Positions 44,129 through 54,754 of a stretch of 64,000 bases of DNA are shown here, in pieces. Source of the DNA: Aplectana chamaeleonis (lineage: Eukaryota; Nematoda; Chromadorea; Rhabditida; Cosmocercidae); assembly GCA_029168955.1 (NCBI GenBank), contig JAPDOI010000040.1:1054001-1118000 (forward strand), written 5' to 3'. The notes below the pieces were generated by a model that was given only the letters and a program-made list of their open reading frames with translations, ran no database searches and had not been told where the DNA came from. A program made the position numbers and the translations under genes. The stretch's first letter is position 1. The number at the start of each line of letters is the position of its first letter.

Positions 44129-44145
44129 TAACAACCGCCCTTTCT

Positions 44146-44564
44146 CAGTGTCCTTCTAATGATCTCGTTGAACGATTCAAAGCTAACAGTGCAAAGTTTG
44201 CATGGCACATATTTATTCCAAACATTAAAATTTAAATATAAATTTTAATATACATTAAAATAAATTAAAATATCCGGGCGATCCGTTTTTCTCATTTTTT
44301 CGAAATGATTAAATAAATCCGAAGTGTTCCCTCCATCAATATTTGCAAAATGCGTTCGGAAAGTCATGTTAACGTTTCAATTTTTGAATACAGTCTAAAC
44401 ATGGCACAAATATGAAGAATATAGTGAATTCTAGGATGGTCGAATATTGAGCGCAAATGGAGCAGAGGAAGTCAATTACAAGCCCTACAAGAGAAACAGT
44501 GAAAATCCCGCTCAAAAATCGCAGGGAGCAGAGATGCTCTTCCTTGTTTCAATTGATTCATCCG
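44146..44564. other. AT-rich spacer
   Basis: Contains repeated AAATTAAAAT/TTTAAATATAAA strings; no gene. Confidence 0.3.
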
Positions 44565-44745
44565 ATTTCGAAATACGCGCGTCAGTCAACGCATGTGGCC
44601 CGGAGAGCAACCTGAACGCACTGCACGTTGCAATCAAAACCGAAACGCACCGCAAGTTCGAATATCAACTGCTCTGCATTTCGGTCGCAGTGGGCGGGGA
44701 GGGGCGGGATCGGTTGCGCTCCGGGCCTGCTACTGTCTGAGTTGC
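44565..44745 (-). repeat. Inverted copy of the 37077-37245 segment
   Basis: TTCGAAATACGCGCGTCAGT, CATGTGGCCCGGAGAGCAAC, GCAACTGCTCTGC-type and GGTTGCGCTCCGGGCCTG strings match the complement of 37077-37245. The two copies face each other 7.3 kb apart. Confidence 0.75.
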
Positions 44746-44774
44746 TGCTATGCGAGAACCCGTATTAAAGAGAA

Positions 44775-45382
44775 TGGCCCGTAGTAAAGCCGGCGAAAAT
44801 TTCTGTTCAGCCTATCTGAATCCATGTTCTGAAAAGAATTCAGATGAGCCGCACACATTTCAGACGTACGTGTTGTAGGATAGCGACCTAGGCTAAACAG
44901 AGAAAGTCGGCAACAAACAAGTTAAGCTGAATCACTCAGCCAGATCTGACTGAATCGATTCAGTCAGATCTGACTGACTTCTTGGCTAGAGAAGAGAGAA
45001 ACAGCGTGCCAGGTCAGGAGTGCGCTCGAGACTGTTTTCAGGAGCAAAGGAGTAACTTAACTAATTCAGCTGAGATTTCGGCTTATCAATGTATTATTAT
45101 CAATATCAGCTTCCACGAAACAAACAGCATTTCATTTATTGAGAAACGGAGCATGGAGTTGGTCGATCCGTGAACGACCACGTAGAGAATAATGGCCTGT
45201 TGTTCTTGTCATCACAGGTATAATCATACCCCCATCATCATGGCTTTGCAAGACCGACCGCTTGAATGCATCTATCGCTCGTTACGATTTCGGACTCGTC
45301 TGAACCCTGTCTGAATCGTTTCGGGCTCATCTTATCACCCATTCAGATAATCCTGACTGAGTGGTGGGTTTACTACGGGCCA
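44775..45382. mobile_element. Foldback-like element with TGGCCCGTAGTAAA termini
   Basis: TGGCCCGTAGTAAA at the left pairs with TTTACTACGGGCCA at the right (45369-45382). Weaker pairing continues inward (TATCTGAATCC, GATGAGCC). Near 44938-44977 lies a perfect hairpin CAGTCAGATCTGACTG-type string. No gene. Confidence 0.6.
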
Positions 45383-45479
45383 ATGTTTTCTGAATGTAAT
45401 ACAGGTGAGTCTCTTCTCACTTGGCTTAGGCATTTCAGAAGTTTCTGTGAATTCAACGTCTGCTCTAAGAGCTGTTGAC

Positions 45480-46345
45480 TTTCCATTGACACGTTCTCAC
45501 ATTGGAGTTGACCTTTGACGAGTTCTCAAAAATACATTGTGGAATAATCCGCCAACCTCGAAGGATGGTCGTTAATCGCTGCTTCCATTGATGTTTCATT
45601 GTACCGAGGGAAACTAATAGGTGCAAAGCGATGCGTACTCTTTGTGAAGATGCGGTTGTCAAGGCGAATAATAGTTTGAAGCAGTCTTTGATAGGATCCA
45701 CAATCAAAGGACAGCCGGCACCACGCCAGTATAGATTCAACCCGACCTTCGATTTGTAAGCATGTCATGCAACTCCGAGTGCGTTTGATCACTGTGGTTC
45801 TCTGATGTCCATCTCCTGTGTAGTTGCTCCTCAAACACGGATTTTCCGTGGAACAGGTTAGAAGATGGCACTGGATCCCACTCGCGAAAGCCATTGTTTC
45901 TGATGCCGCCTATGAGTTGACCAAGCCTCGGTCTGCGTCACCTGTTTTGACCAAAGTTGCGTTGAAGTGCCAGCAAATAAACCTGTAGAACGAAGTCTCC
46001 CTCCTGATTGGCGTCTTCAGTTTACTGTAAAAGTTACCTTTCTTCTCATCTTTGGCCACAGCTGTAAGGGCGTAACCGTTGACGACGGAGATAAAGGTGT
46101 TCTTATCAATTCTCAGTCGCAACACAGCTGAGCGAAGATTCAAGATTTCGTGCCAGTGGACGATAGCCTGAACTCCATGATGAACTCTTCCAATATTCTT
46201 AGCAGCGACATTCTGTCTTTTAGTGAACAGTTCTCCTTGGCCCGTCCTTCCTTGTACGCTCCTTCTACTTTCGTTTCCTGCAAGTAAATGACATTGTACT
46301 TATTTCTTCAAAACTACTGTTGGAGAGTTCTGAGGTCTACGACCG
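45480..46345 (-). pseudogene. RTE-like LINE endonuclease fragment
   Basis: Minus strand reads ALQETKVEGA-like sequence near 46250, then RSAVLRLRIDKNTFISVVNG, EKKGNFYSKLKTPIRRETSF, YRFICWHFNATLVKTGDAD, VFEEQLHRRWTSE and SELHDMLTNRR. These correspond in order to the endonuclease motifs of strongylid RTE-type LINEs, in which GDFNA, HRRWTWESP and DHILTNRR are expected. Here GDFNA reads WHFNA and DHILTNRR reads HDMLTNRR, and several frameshifts occur. No RT domain follows, so it is a truncated, dead copy. Confidence 0.75.
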
Positions 46346-46656
46346 ATGCGGCTGTTCGACAGTCGTATATGCAGATGCATAGGCATTGTCCCTGTTTTGT
46401 GTGAGGTTTTTTCATTGACTCTCCGTCGTCATCCTCTTCCGTTCTCGGTAGGGGCATCTACGGGTGTCGTGGGAGAGTATATCCGATTCCGGGTCGGTTT
46501 CATGTTATTAGCGAATATTGGAGCAAGGATAGTAATCTAGTCACTCCCAGAGTGCATAGCCGGTACTAACCCTGAGGCGCCCGTTCTCACATTGGTGATT
46601 GGCCCAGAATCTTCGCGCCTACTCGTGATTTTTCTCTCTTTCAAAAATCAGGAGTC
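46346..46656. other. Possible LINE 5' flank
   Basis: The first 120 bp may continue the LINE on the minus strand. The remainder shows nothing recognised. Confidence 0.3.
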
Positions 46657-46660
46657 TTAA

Positions 46661-47156
46661 AGGCAGCAGACACGCTCAAAAATTGTATCGTTTTTATGAC
46701 AGAAATAAAAGGTTTGGAGCTGGTTGTATTGGGATATGACGAAAAAACGAACGAGAACTCTGTAAAAATAGAGGAGTAACGGTTATTTTGTTATTGGGTG
46801 AAAGTGGACGAGTTACTCAGCGCGCGGTTGAAACAGCGAATATTAGCAAGACAACGGTTGAGATAAAGAAGCCGATATACTCTTACAGCCTATACTGGAA
46901 CATTAACCTCGTTGGAAGCATCAAAAACCAGCCAAAGTGACCGTATTAGTACTATCAATCTGGACGAGTTTGTATTTTGGGGCGGGGTTGCAGAAGCTTA
47001 TGGGCTGGGTTGCAGAAATTTTTCGATTTGGATTGCTGAAATTTAGTAGTTTTGACTCGTTTTTGACGCTTCCAACGGCGTGAGCAGTCTACAAGGAGCC
47101 ATGCAACTACAGAAACATAGTTACCTCAACAACTTTTTCGAGCGTGTCTGCTGCCT
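46661..47156 (+). mobile_element. TTAA MITE, family D (copy D1)
   Basis: 496 bp, AGGCAGCAGACACGCTCAAA to CGAGCGTGTCTGCTGCCT; TTAA at 46657-46660, TTAG at 47157-47160. The interior carries GTGGACGAGTTACTCAGC and TCTGGACGAGTTTGTA. Same length as D2. Confidence 0.9.
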
Positions 47157-47160
47157 TTAG

Positions 47161-47646
47161 AGGCAGTGTTCACGATCAGAATCGTTTTTCTGCTTTTTTT
47201 GCCTATCTTGAAGACGGTCCCATGCCGATTTCAATGGTGTTTTAGGTATCGTACAAGACCTTTTAGGAACGGAGTTATGGTCCCTCAAATATTGAGCTAA
47301 GGAAACATGGTGGACGAGTTGTCCGAGGCTTGTAACTTCCGTCTTTTGCAGCCGATGTATGCGAGCTGACCTGAGTAAAGGGAGAAGTTGAGAATGAAGG
47401 GAAGAACGGGGCTATTGATCGGAAACGATCGCTCATCTCACAATCTCGAGCATTCATTTGTCCACGTCGGTGGGCGTGGAAAGTGCATCTGGGGGTGACG
47501 AGCTGATGGGTGTCCAACTTTGGGGCCGTAGGGGACCGTTCCGAGCTCATTTTTCTTAGTTTTTTCAACGCTATGGTTGCGCTAGGCCCCGCAGCTGCCG
47601 ATCTCCACCAAAAAATCAGACATGGTTTTAATTGTGGACACTGCCT
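47161..47646 (+). mobile_element. TTAA MITE, family A (copy A-v)
   Basis: 486 bp; shares TTAG with D1 on the left, TTAA at 47647-47650 on the right. Subtype 1, almost identical to A-ii at 18634. Confidence 0.9.
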
Positions 47647-47769
47647 TTAAGGGATCTAGTAAGTGTATCTTTCACACGAAACCACTCTGTCGATTGGAGT
47701 TTGACGACCTTAGCTATCAGAGATTAGAAAAACGCTTTTTTGAATGGATTCCATTCGTCTTTCTCTCTA

Positions 47770-47880
47770 AAAGCACAGTCCGAGCTTTGGGACGAGATTT
47801 GAGATTTTCACATATTTGAGAAGTAGACCAACCCCATACATATAACACGTGCCAAGTATTAGCTCTCAATTCCTCAAAAA
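47770..47880 (+). mobile_element. TTAA MITE, family C, 5' fragment
   Basis: CTAAAAGCACAGTCCGAGC, then AACACGTGCCAAGTATTAGC and CTCAATTCCTC, as at the 5' part of C1 and C2. The 3' part is missing. Confidence 0.5.
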
Positions 47881-48067
47881 TAAAGGACTAGAATAGAATC
47901 GAGGGGGAAGGAAAAAAGCAAAGAGAAGAATGTAAATAAAAAGTGAGTTGGCGCAGAACGCGGACGAAAGGGAGTGAAACCCGTTTGCAGCAGCGATTTG
48001 TAACCACTGGTGACCACGGAAAAACTCATAATAAAAGTTTGACTTTGTGTGGAAGATACACTTTTAA

Positions 48068-48534
48068 AGGCAGTGTTAACGACAAAAGACGTTTTTCTGT
48101 TTTTTCTCCTATCTTGAGAACGGTCCCATGCTGATTTCAATGATGTCCCTGGAATCGTATAAGACCCCCCTAGAAACGGATTTATGGCCCCTCAAAATTC
48201 AGCTAGGGAAGCGTTGTGGACGAGTTGTCCGCGGCTTGTAACTCCTGTTTTCTGCAGCTGATGTGTGCGAGCTGACCTGAGTAAAGAGAGACGTTGAGAA
48301 TGAAGGGAAGAACGGGGCTTTTGATCGGAAACCATCGCTCATCTAACCACGAATTCAGGGAAACTGTTACAGGACGTGGGCGGAGTGGCCCAATGGGTTG
48401 GCTGGCCCACGAGAGTTTCACCCACTTACCGGCCGTTTTTCGTCGCACATCCGTTCTTAATCTTCTTAGAGGGACCCAAAGCTTACGTTTTAGCCAAAAA
48501 AAAGCGTGCAACTTTTTCTTCGTGAACACTGCCT
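48068..48534 (+). mobile_element. TTAA MITE, family A (copy A-vi), subtype 3
   Basis: 467 bp, AGGCAGTGTTAACGACAAAA to CTTCGTGAACACTGCCT, TTAA at 48064-48067 and 48535-48538. The 5' half is family A, the 3' half (from CCACGAATTCAGGG) is unlike subtypes 1 and 2. Confidence 0.85.
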
Positions 48535-48538
48535 TTAA

Positions 48539-48844
48539 GACCCCATAAGTCGTCTGATTCTGAGAAACACCCCTAATAAGGTCAATAAGTAGCGTGAAGG
48601 TCAGAAGTTTACAATAATCCTTAGGTGGCATGGATGAATGAGTCGGCGAGTAGGAAGCGCGACGCAGCCAGCGCGCGTCACGATTTTGACAAAAAACATG
48701 ATGTGTGGTTTTTGCGAAACGCTTCGTAACTACCGCTGCGGTATTCATGCATGCCACTCTTGCACCAGCTTCAGAGCAAAAATCTATTTATTCTAGCAGC
48801 ACAAAAGCCACCGGAGCAGTTTTCTCTCAATTTCTTTACCACAG
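48539..48844. other. Spacer, putative intron end
   Basis: Ends with TTTCTTTACCACAG, a plausible acceptor. Confidence 0.3.
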
Positions 48845-48927
48845 GTGACTCACACATTGTTCCTTTCGGATGTGATAAACGTGGAGCGGAAGAAGATGGA
48901 TACTTACGACTGTGTGGTGCATGCCAG
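48845..48927 (+). CDS. Possible internal exon, Cys-containing, unrecognised
   Basis: 83 bp between TCTTTACCACAG and a donor ATGCCAG|GTACGA. One frame reads DSHIVPFGCDKRGAEEDGYL then RLCGACQ, with three Cys in 22 residues (C...C..C). The spacing suggests a small extracellular or metal-binding module, but no family is named. Neighbouring exons were not found. The open frame continues past the donor to TGA at 49027-49029, so a terminal exon is also possible. Confidence 0.35.
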
Positions 48928-49183
48928 GTACGACGATACCAATATCATATGAAGAGCTTTCGAGTACATTTCAAAGTGGATGTGATTCGGAGTGTTCTTC
49001 GGTGCGTTGCTGCTCTTGACGAGGCGTGATTCACTGGTAATAGAAAGAAAGGTATGGATGCGTCGCATCAGCAGCGTTCAATCTAACTACTGAGAACAAG
49101 CTGAAATGCGCTCCACACTGCCCCGAATTTGATGATTTTGCTAACGACAAGGCCACGTCCTGCATGGTCGTCGATTGAATTAA

Positions 49184-49669
49184 AGGAAGTGTTCACGATA
49201 AGAATGGTTTTTCTGCTTTTTCGCCTATCTTAAAGACGGTCTCATGCTGATTCCGATGATGTTTTTGGAGTCGTACAAGACTTTCTGGGAACGGAGTTAT
49301 GGTCCATCAAAAATTGAGCTAAGGAAACATAGTGGACGAGTTGTCCGAGGTTTGTAACTTCCGTCATTTTCACCCGAGGTATGCGAGCTCACCTAAGTAA
49401 AGAGAGAAGTTGGGAATAAAAGGAAGAACGGGGCTATTGATTGGAAACCATCGCTCATCTCACGATCTCGAGCTTTCATTTGTTCACGTCGGTGGGCGTG
49501 GAAAGTGCATCTGGGGGTGACGAGCTGACGGGTGTCCAACTTTGGGGCCATAGGGGGCCGTTCCGAGCTCATTTTTCTTAGTTTTTTTCAACGTTAGGGT
49601 TGCCCTAGGCCCCGCAGCTGCCGATCTCCACCAAAAAATCAGACATAGTTTTTATCGTGGACACTGCCT
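49184..49669 (+). mobile_element. TTAA MITE, family A (copy A-vii)
   Basis: 486 bp, AGGAAGTGTTCACGATAAG to TATCGTGGACACTGCCT; TTAA at 49180-49183, TTGA at 49670-49673 shared with family G. Subtype 1. Confidence 0.9.
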
Positions 49670-49673
49670 TTGA

Positions 49674-50215
49674 AGGCAGTGGTCGCGCTCAAATATGCTC
49701 GTCTTCTTTTCCTCTCTAAACCCTTTTCTGAGTCTCGAGTAGTAGGACCTACATGAAAAAACCGCGAAAAAACAACTGTTTTGAGCCAAATTTGAAGCCT
49801 TAACTTTCTTGTCTTTTGATGGTGGCTCCATCGTCCACCCCACATCATCGGCATCGATGATCTCTAATATCAAGAACATCAGCTGGCTTGAACTTGAATT
49901 TCAATCAGTGAACTTTCAGATTTATGTACACATCTAGTCAAAAACATTGGTTGAAGTGCTTGCCTTCATTGTTCAACTGTTTTAGTAGGTAAATTTGCAT
50001 TTATTTCTTCCTCTGAGTGTCGATGATTTTTGAATGCTTGGCATGAGACTGTGATCTTTCTGTGCACGTGTGCACGAACTGGAAATTTAGGATCTTAATA
50101 ACTCTAATTCTAGCCCGTTTTTCCACCTCGCTACCTTCATAGTTTTTGAGCTGTTTTATATCTAAGCTGATTTTTGTAGTTTTTTCGATAACGTTTTTCA
50201 TCGTGACCACTGCCT
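49674..50215. mobile_element. TTAA MITE, family G
   Basis: 542 bp, AGGCAGTGGTCGCGCTCAAA to CATCGTGACCACTGCCT; right TTAA at 50216-50219. Terminal repeats differ from family A by GTGGTC for GTGTTC. The interior is not shared with other families here. Confidence 0.8.
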
Positions 50216-50225
50216 TTAAGGCTCC

Positions 50226-50655
50226 GCTCCGTCCATACGTGGCGAGAGCGTGCGATTACGCAAAATCGATGGCCATCGTGGGCACACAATTCGCTAGCCG
50301 CTCACAGGCGCTCCTTCTCGCGCGCCCTCGCCCTCTCGCTCTCGCGCGCTTGCGCCAGCATCACGAAGCAAGCAGCAAGTTTCAAGCTTACTGCTCCATC
50401 ACAAAAGCAGGTGGCATTGAACCTGTAGCAAAACTACTGCCCTTGTTTTTCATAATCCCACCACGGAATTCGAAAACCTTGGGAAATCATCAGCCGTTGC
50501 GACGACTCGAGCGATTGATGACCTGATCAAACTTTTTCAATCGAATCAACGTGAGGCAGGGGTGTTTGCCTGTGTTAATTTGCAGGCAGCGTTGAGGAGC
50601 GTCGAGAGGCGCACAAAAGCGGAAGCGCCCGCTCTCGCCACGTATGGACGCTGTC
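50226..50655. mobile_element. Foldback-like element with CCATACGTGGCGAGAGCG termini
   Basis: CCATACGTGGCGAGAGCG at the left pairs with CGCTCTCGCCACGTATGG at the right. GC-rich interior with CGCGCGCCCTCGCCCTCTCG. It begins a few bases after the TTAA that ends family G. Confidence 0.7.
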
Positions 50656-51204
50656 TAAGTGCATGAAGAAGTGACCTCAACAAAGACATTTATTATCATA
50701 TGACAGAAGTTTGTTGAGGTGGATTCTGTCGAATAGTTTAACTCTCGAAACACCGTGTGCCCAAACCGCTCATTGAAGCGATGAACTCGTTTTTCTTGTC
50801 GCAACTTGAAGAAAAAACAATTCCATTTAATTGAAGCTGGAATATCCGTATTAATTATTGGGTTGAGGATCAAGTTCATTCGGTTTCATCAAAGAGCTTT
50901 ATTTAAATGATTTCTGTGTTGTTCAGCAAAGTGTTGGTACAAAATCCCTGTTAATTTATCTCTCGTATATATTTACTTTTTGCTATTTTCAGGCTACTAT
51001 CTGGAATATCCAGGAGTCAAAGTCAGCACTTTCGAGACCCACTTTACTTTGCTTTTCATCGCTGTCAAACAGACCTGAGGGTTTGCGAAGTTTGCCAGCA
51101 AAAGAGAACACACAAAAAATGATTTGCAACCCTCAAAAACGAAATGTCCTCGAAAACATGCTTCGCAGCGGACTACCTGCAGAATTCGTTGAGAAGCATC
51201 TCAA
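50656..51204. other. Spacer with open frames, no gene assigned
   Basis: From 50999 (after GCTATTTTCAG) a frame is open to 51214, but no family or donor supports an exon. Part of it may be the leading end of the mariner remnant. Confidence 0.3.
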
Positions 51205-51510
51205 GCGCTTTTGAAAGAAGATGGTCTCCAAACAAGTCGTGAATTGGCCGAAAAAATGAACTGCGAATATAAGACGATCCTCAAGCATTTTCATTAAGTG
51301 GTATCTACCGAAAAAAATCGGAGCCTGAGTGCCTCACGAGCTTAGCGGGATCAACAAACAGAACTGTCTTCAAATCGTGCTCAACACCTCATGCGCCATC
51401 GAGCAAGGCGCAGTCATAATTAGCGCTTTTGTACGCAATCGTCAAGGGAGATGGGAAATGGTGTCTGTACGTGAATATGAAGCAAAGAAAGGAGTAGGTG
51501 GCCCCAGGTC
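51205..51510 (+). pseudogene. Mariner transposase remnant
   Basis: Frames shift but keep the family order: LLKEDGLQTSRELAEKMNCE, then YKTILKHFH, VPHELSGINKQNCLQIVLN and GDGKWCLYVNMKQRKE. In mariner transposases the helix-turn-helix segment is followed by WVPHEL and then by (T)GDEKW, which holds the first catalytic Asp; here GDGKW has lost the Glu. Stops and frameshifts make it inactive. No terminal repeats identified. Confidence 0.8.
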
Positions 51511-52780
51511 TTTTCGACCGCGATGAAAAGCGAAGAAAAGGAGGTGTCGAAAATGCTGCATTTAGCCTCCTGGGTATTACATATCTAACTCTGAAAAATA
51601 AGAAAAATAAAATTATGCGAAAAAAACAAATAACGCAGTTTTGTAGAGCAAGAAAAGCACTTTCGAGCGGATACAAACGCTCTGCTAAACTACAAACCAA
51701 TCATTCAAATGGAGATCATTGAGGAAACCTGAACGAACTTACTCCCCAACCCAATACAACCTATAGTGCTGGTGGGCAAACATTGAAAGCACAAAAGAAC
51801 TTAACTAGGGCTTGCCTTACATTTGCGGTGGGCTTTTACAAAACCACGTGTTGATAGTTGTGGGGAGGGGACACAACATTGTTTATCCATTTTCCGAATC
51901 CCCTAAATGCCTCAGAGATTTACAGGAGATTCTCAAAAGTGGGAATTTTCATAGCTTTGCGTAGATAAAAGGGATACAAGAATGGCAATTTTCAGGATGT
52001 TCAAAAAAGTTGTCTCGGATCGGGCTGAAAACTTGTTTCTAAGGGTTGTTTTGGGTACTGATCACGAATTTGAGGCCCATTTGTCAATATTCGTGAAAAT
52101 TCCATCCAATTTGGTCCGAAGCTTCAAAATTTGGGGAAATTTTGCTGGAAAAACGCCACTTTTGACGATTTCGAGAATGCTACGATCAAATCGCCTCAAA
52201 AGTTGTACATAGAGGGTATTCGGCCTGCCTACAGGGTTCGGCGCGGGGTGTGGATATGCACACCGGGGGGTCTGAGCTGCGCAATGGTGGAGGGAGGGGG
52301 GTCTGTGCTCCACCGGGAGACCACGTGAATCATTCTGACCGGGGGTAGTTGGTACACTGTTTAGAAGTATTTTTTGCGAGTAATTCGGTAATACCGTCCA
52401 ATTAACATGAGACCTTGTTGTAATTAAGTTTACGTAAATGTTAAAATTATCGTAAGGGTTCTCCTACGGTTAAATATAAGGCACATAGGTTCTGGGCGTG
52501 TATCCTGTATAGTTGTGTACTGAATTGCAAATACGAACAGATTGGAAGCTACGGAATGGGGCTGAAGAAAGGAGTGGATGCGATGAATGAAGTTATTGGC
52601 AAAGGCGGAGACGACGGGATGTACTGAAGAAACAAATATGTTTTTAGAGAAGAACAGGTCACTTTAAATGTATGGAAAACACGCTTTAATAAGTGGTTAG
52701 ATACGAAATAAGGTGCTTCAACATTAGCCAGACCAGACATGGCCAAAACACTTGCTAGTTGGACAGAGCGTCATCTAATC
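51511..52780. other. Spacer with a dispersed-repeat fragment
   Basis: 51990-52200 contains CACGAATTTGAGGCCCATTT and related strings of the 33420/58925 repeat family. A G-rich purine stretch lies at 52240-52320. No exon supported. Confidence 0.35.
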
Positions 52781-52789
52781 TGGTAACAT

Positions 52790-53310
52790 TTCGAATTTCA
52801 TTCTCCAAAACCCACTCATACACGAAACACTCGACACGGGTTCGATCCCGCAAAGTGCTTAATTTTTGCAAGACGTTAGACCTCACATTTTTCGCAAAGT
52901 AAGGGTCACGAAAACAAGATATTCGAGTCGAGAGTGGTAGATTTACCCTATATACAAATTTTCAGTCTCTAAGATGGACGCTGAAAGCCACTTCCCTGTG
53001 TAGCCCACACCTGTCGCAGGTGCGATCGCGCTGGAAGTCTACATTTTTGCAAGGTATGAGCCAGTAGAATGCGATGATCGAGTCCAGCGTGGTCGATCTA
53101 CCCTGTATACCCACTTTCACCGTCCAACATAGATGCTGAACACCGCTACAGTATCAGGCCTCACCCTTTTCTCAGGTGTGGTCCCGCCGGAAGTCGTCAA
53201 TTTCGAAATTTAGGTGTGCCGAGAGTAGGAGTCCAGCGTGGTCGATTTACCCTTTATACAATCCTTTACAGTTTCAGTGTAATGCCGAAGACCGCTACAT
53301 GGGAAGCTGA
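52790..53310 (-). repeat. 150-bp tandem repeats, three diverged units
   Basis: Units contain GTCCAGCGTGGTCGAT, TACCCTGTATAC, CACTTTCACCGTCCAACATA and TGCTGAACACCGCTAC. The spacing between GTCCAGCGTGG strings is about 149. Orientation is opposite to the copies at 58165-58560. Confidence 0.7.
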
Positions 53311-53494
53311 ACAATGTAAAAAACGTAAGAAAAACGTCAAAGTCCACAAACCTGGAGTAGGGTTTTAAAACACCTGTAAGTTAACTTCCAAAAGAGTTAC
53401 CCCGGGTTTGAGCAAAACTAAGAAACTAGGTTTGTAACCCTACTTACTAGGTGTGGATATTTGATGTTTTGAGCATAAATGTCCACACCTAGCC

Positions 53495-53575
53495 AGTGCA
53501 TTCTGACAAAAGTGTGAGGTCTGATACTGAAGCGGTGTTCAGCATCGATGTTGGACGGCGATAAGGAGTGTACAG
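53495..53575 (+). repeat. Single unit of the 150-bp repeat, opposite orientation
   Basis: GTGTGAGGTCTGATACTGAA and GCGGTGTTCAGCATCGATGT followed by GTGTACAG, as at 58265-58330. Confidence 0.65.
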
Positions 53576-53584
53576 TAGAGTGAG

Positions 53585-54030
53585 GATCGAATATTCGAGT
53601 TCGAATAAATATTCGAATTTTTCGAACGAATTTTTATTCGAACATTCGAATATTCGAAAAGTGTGAATATTCGAACAATATTCGAATTCGACTATTCGCA
53701 AAAGGTGAAAATTCGATCATTATTCGAATTCGACTATTCGCAAAAGGTGAAAATTCGAACATTATTCGAATTCGACTATTCGCAAAAGGTGAATATTCGA
53801 ATATTATTCGAATTCGACTATTCGGAAAAGGTGAATATTCGAATATTATTCGAATTCGACTATTCGGAAAAGGTGAATATTCGAATATTATTCGAATTCG
53901 ACTATTCGGAAAAGGTGAATATTCGAATATTATTCGAATTCGACTATTCGGAAAAGGTGATTATTCGAACATTATTCAAATTCGATTATTCGCAGAGGTG
54001 AATATTCGAACGTTATTCGAATTTGAATAC
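53585..54030. repeat. TTCGAA-rich satellite, 42-bp unit
   Basis: About eight to nine copies of a 42-bp unit with GAATATTCGAATATTATTCG then AATTCGACTATTCGGAAAAG. Self-complementary strings (ATTCGAAT) are dense. The 14-codon frame FEFDYSEKVNIRIL is a by-product of the period. B2 is inserted at its right edge. Confidence 0.9.
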
Positions 54031-54044
54031 CAGAGCTGATTTAA

Positions 54045-54528
54045 AGGCAGTGTTCACGATGATTCTCGTTTCCAAGTTTTCCACTCAAAACAATGCGTTG
54101 GCAACCAAGTGTTACCAAAATCACGAAGAAACGGCGAGAAACGCACTAATTCGTCTTATTTCAGTGACATTATTCTATGGCCTGGACTAGTTGTCTGGTT
54201 GGATGAACATGTTCACGGTGGTTGTCACCGGTAAAAAATGGGACTAATCGAAAATGGAAGAATATTTTGGGCAAAACAGTATTAGTTAGGGCCCGAAGGA
54301 AAGAACGGAGCAACACAGAATGGAGAATCGCAAAAGACGGGTCCACAAAATATTTCATTGTCACAACGAACAGTTCCATTGATACTTAAGAGGCGGGCTG
54401 ATACTTGAAGATTTCGTGCCCTTCTGGTGCGCTTTTCTCGGTTTCTTCGTCATTTCAGTTCTACTCGGGGGCCAAACAATCGATTTAGCGATTAATCTCA
54501 AAATCGAAGATCATCGTGAACACTGCCT
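54045..54528 (+). mobile_element. TTAA MITE, family B (copy B2)
   Basis: 484 bp, AGGCAGTGTTCACGATGATT to CATCGTGAACACTGCCT, TTAA at 54041-54044 and 54529-54532. Contains the uninterrupted GATACTTAAGAGGCGGG site that is occupied in B0. Confidence 0.9.
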
Positions 54529-54754
54529 TTAACAAAAAATATGAAAATCAGCTCTAAAGTATGAAGGAATCGACATACCTTTCAAGACTGAATTCATTTT
54601 CTTCACTACTCCATTGTTCCATTTTACCCAACGCAAGAGCTAAATTTTTCCCCACACCGTCTGATGAGGCTACTAGGGCGGTTCTAACAGGGGGAGCCAC
54701 ATGGCAATCAAACTTGGCCACGCCCATTTTTTATGCCGCCGCGCAATGATAACA

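Noticed and set aside
50999..51214. Second WD40 or coronin exon after GCTATTTTCAG (reads ATIWNIQES)
   Set aside because: It would leave two extra residues at the expected strand and does not continue as coronin; no donor site follows.
52830..52860. GGGTTCGATCCC string resembling a tRNA B box
   Set aside because: No A box or cloverleaf upstream, and the string falls in a diverged unit of the 150-bp repeat.
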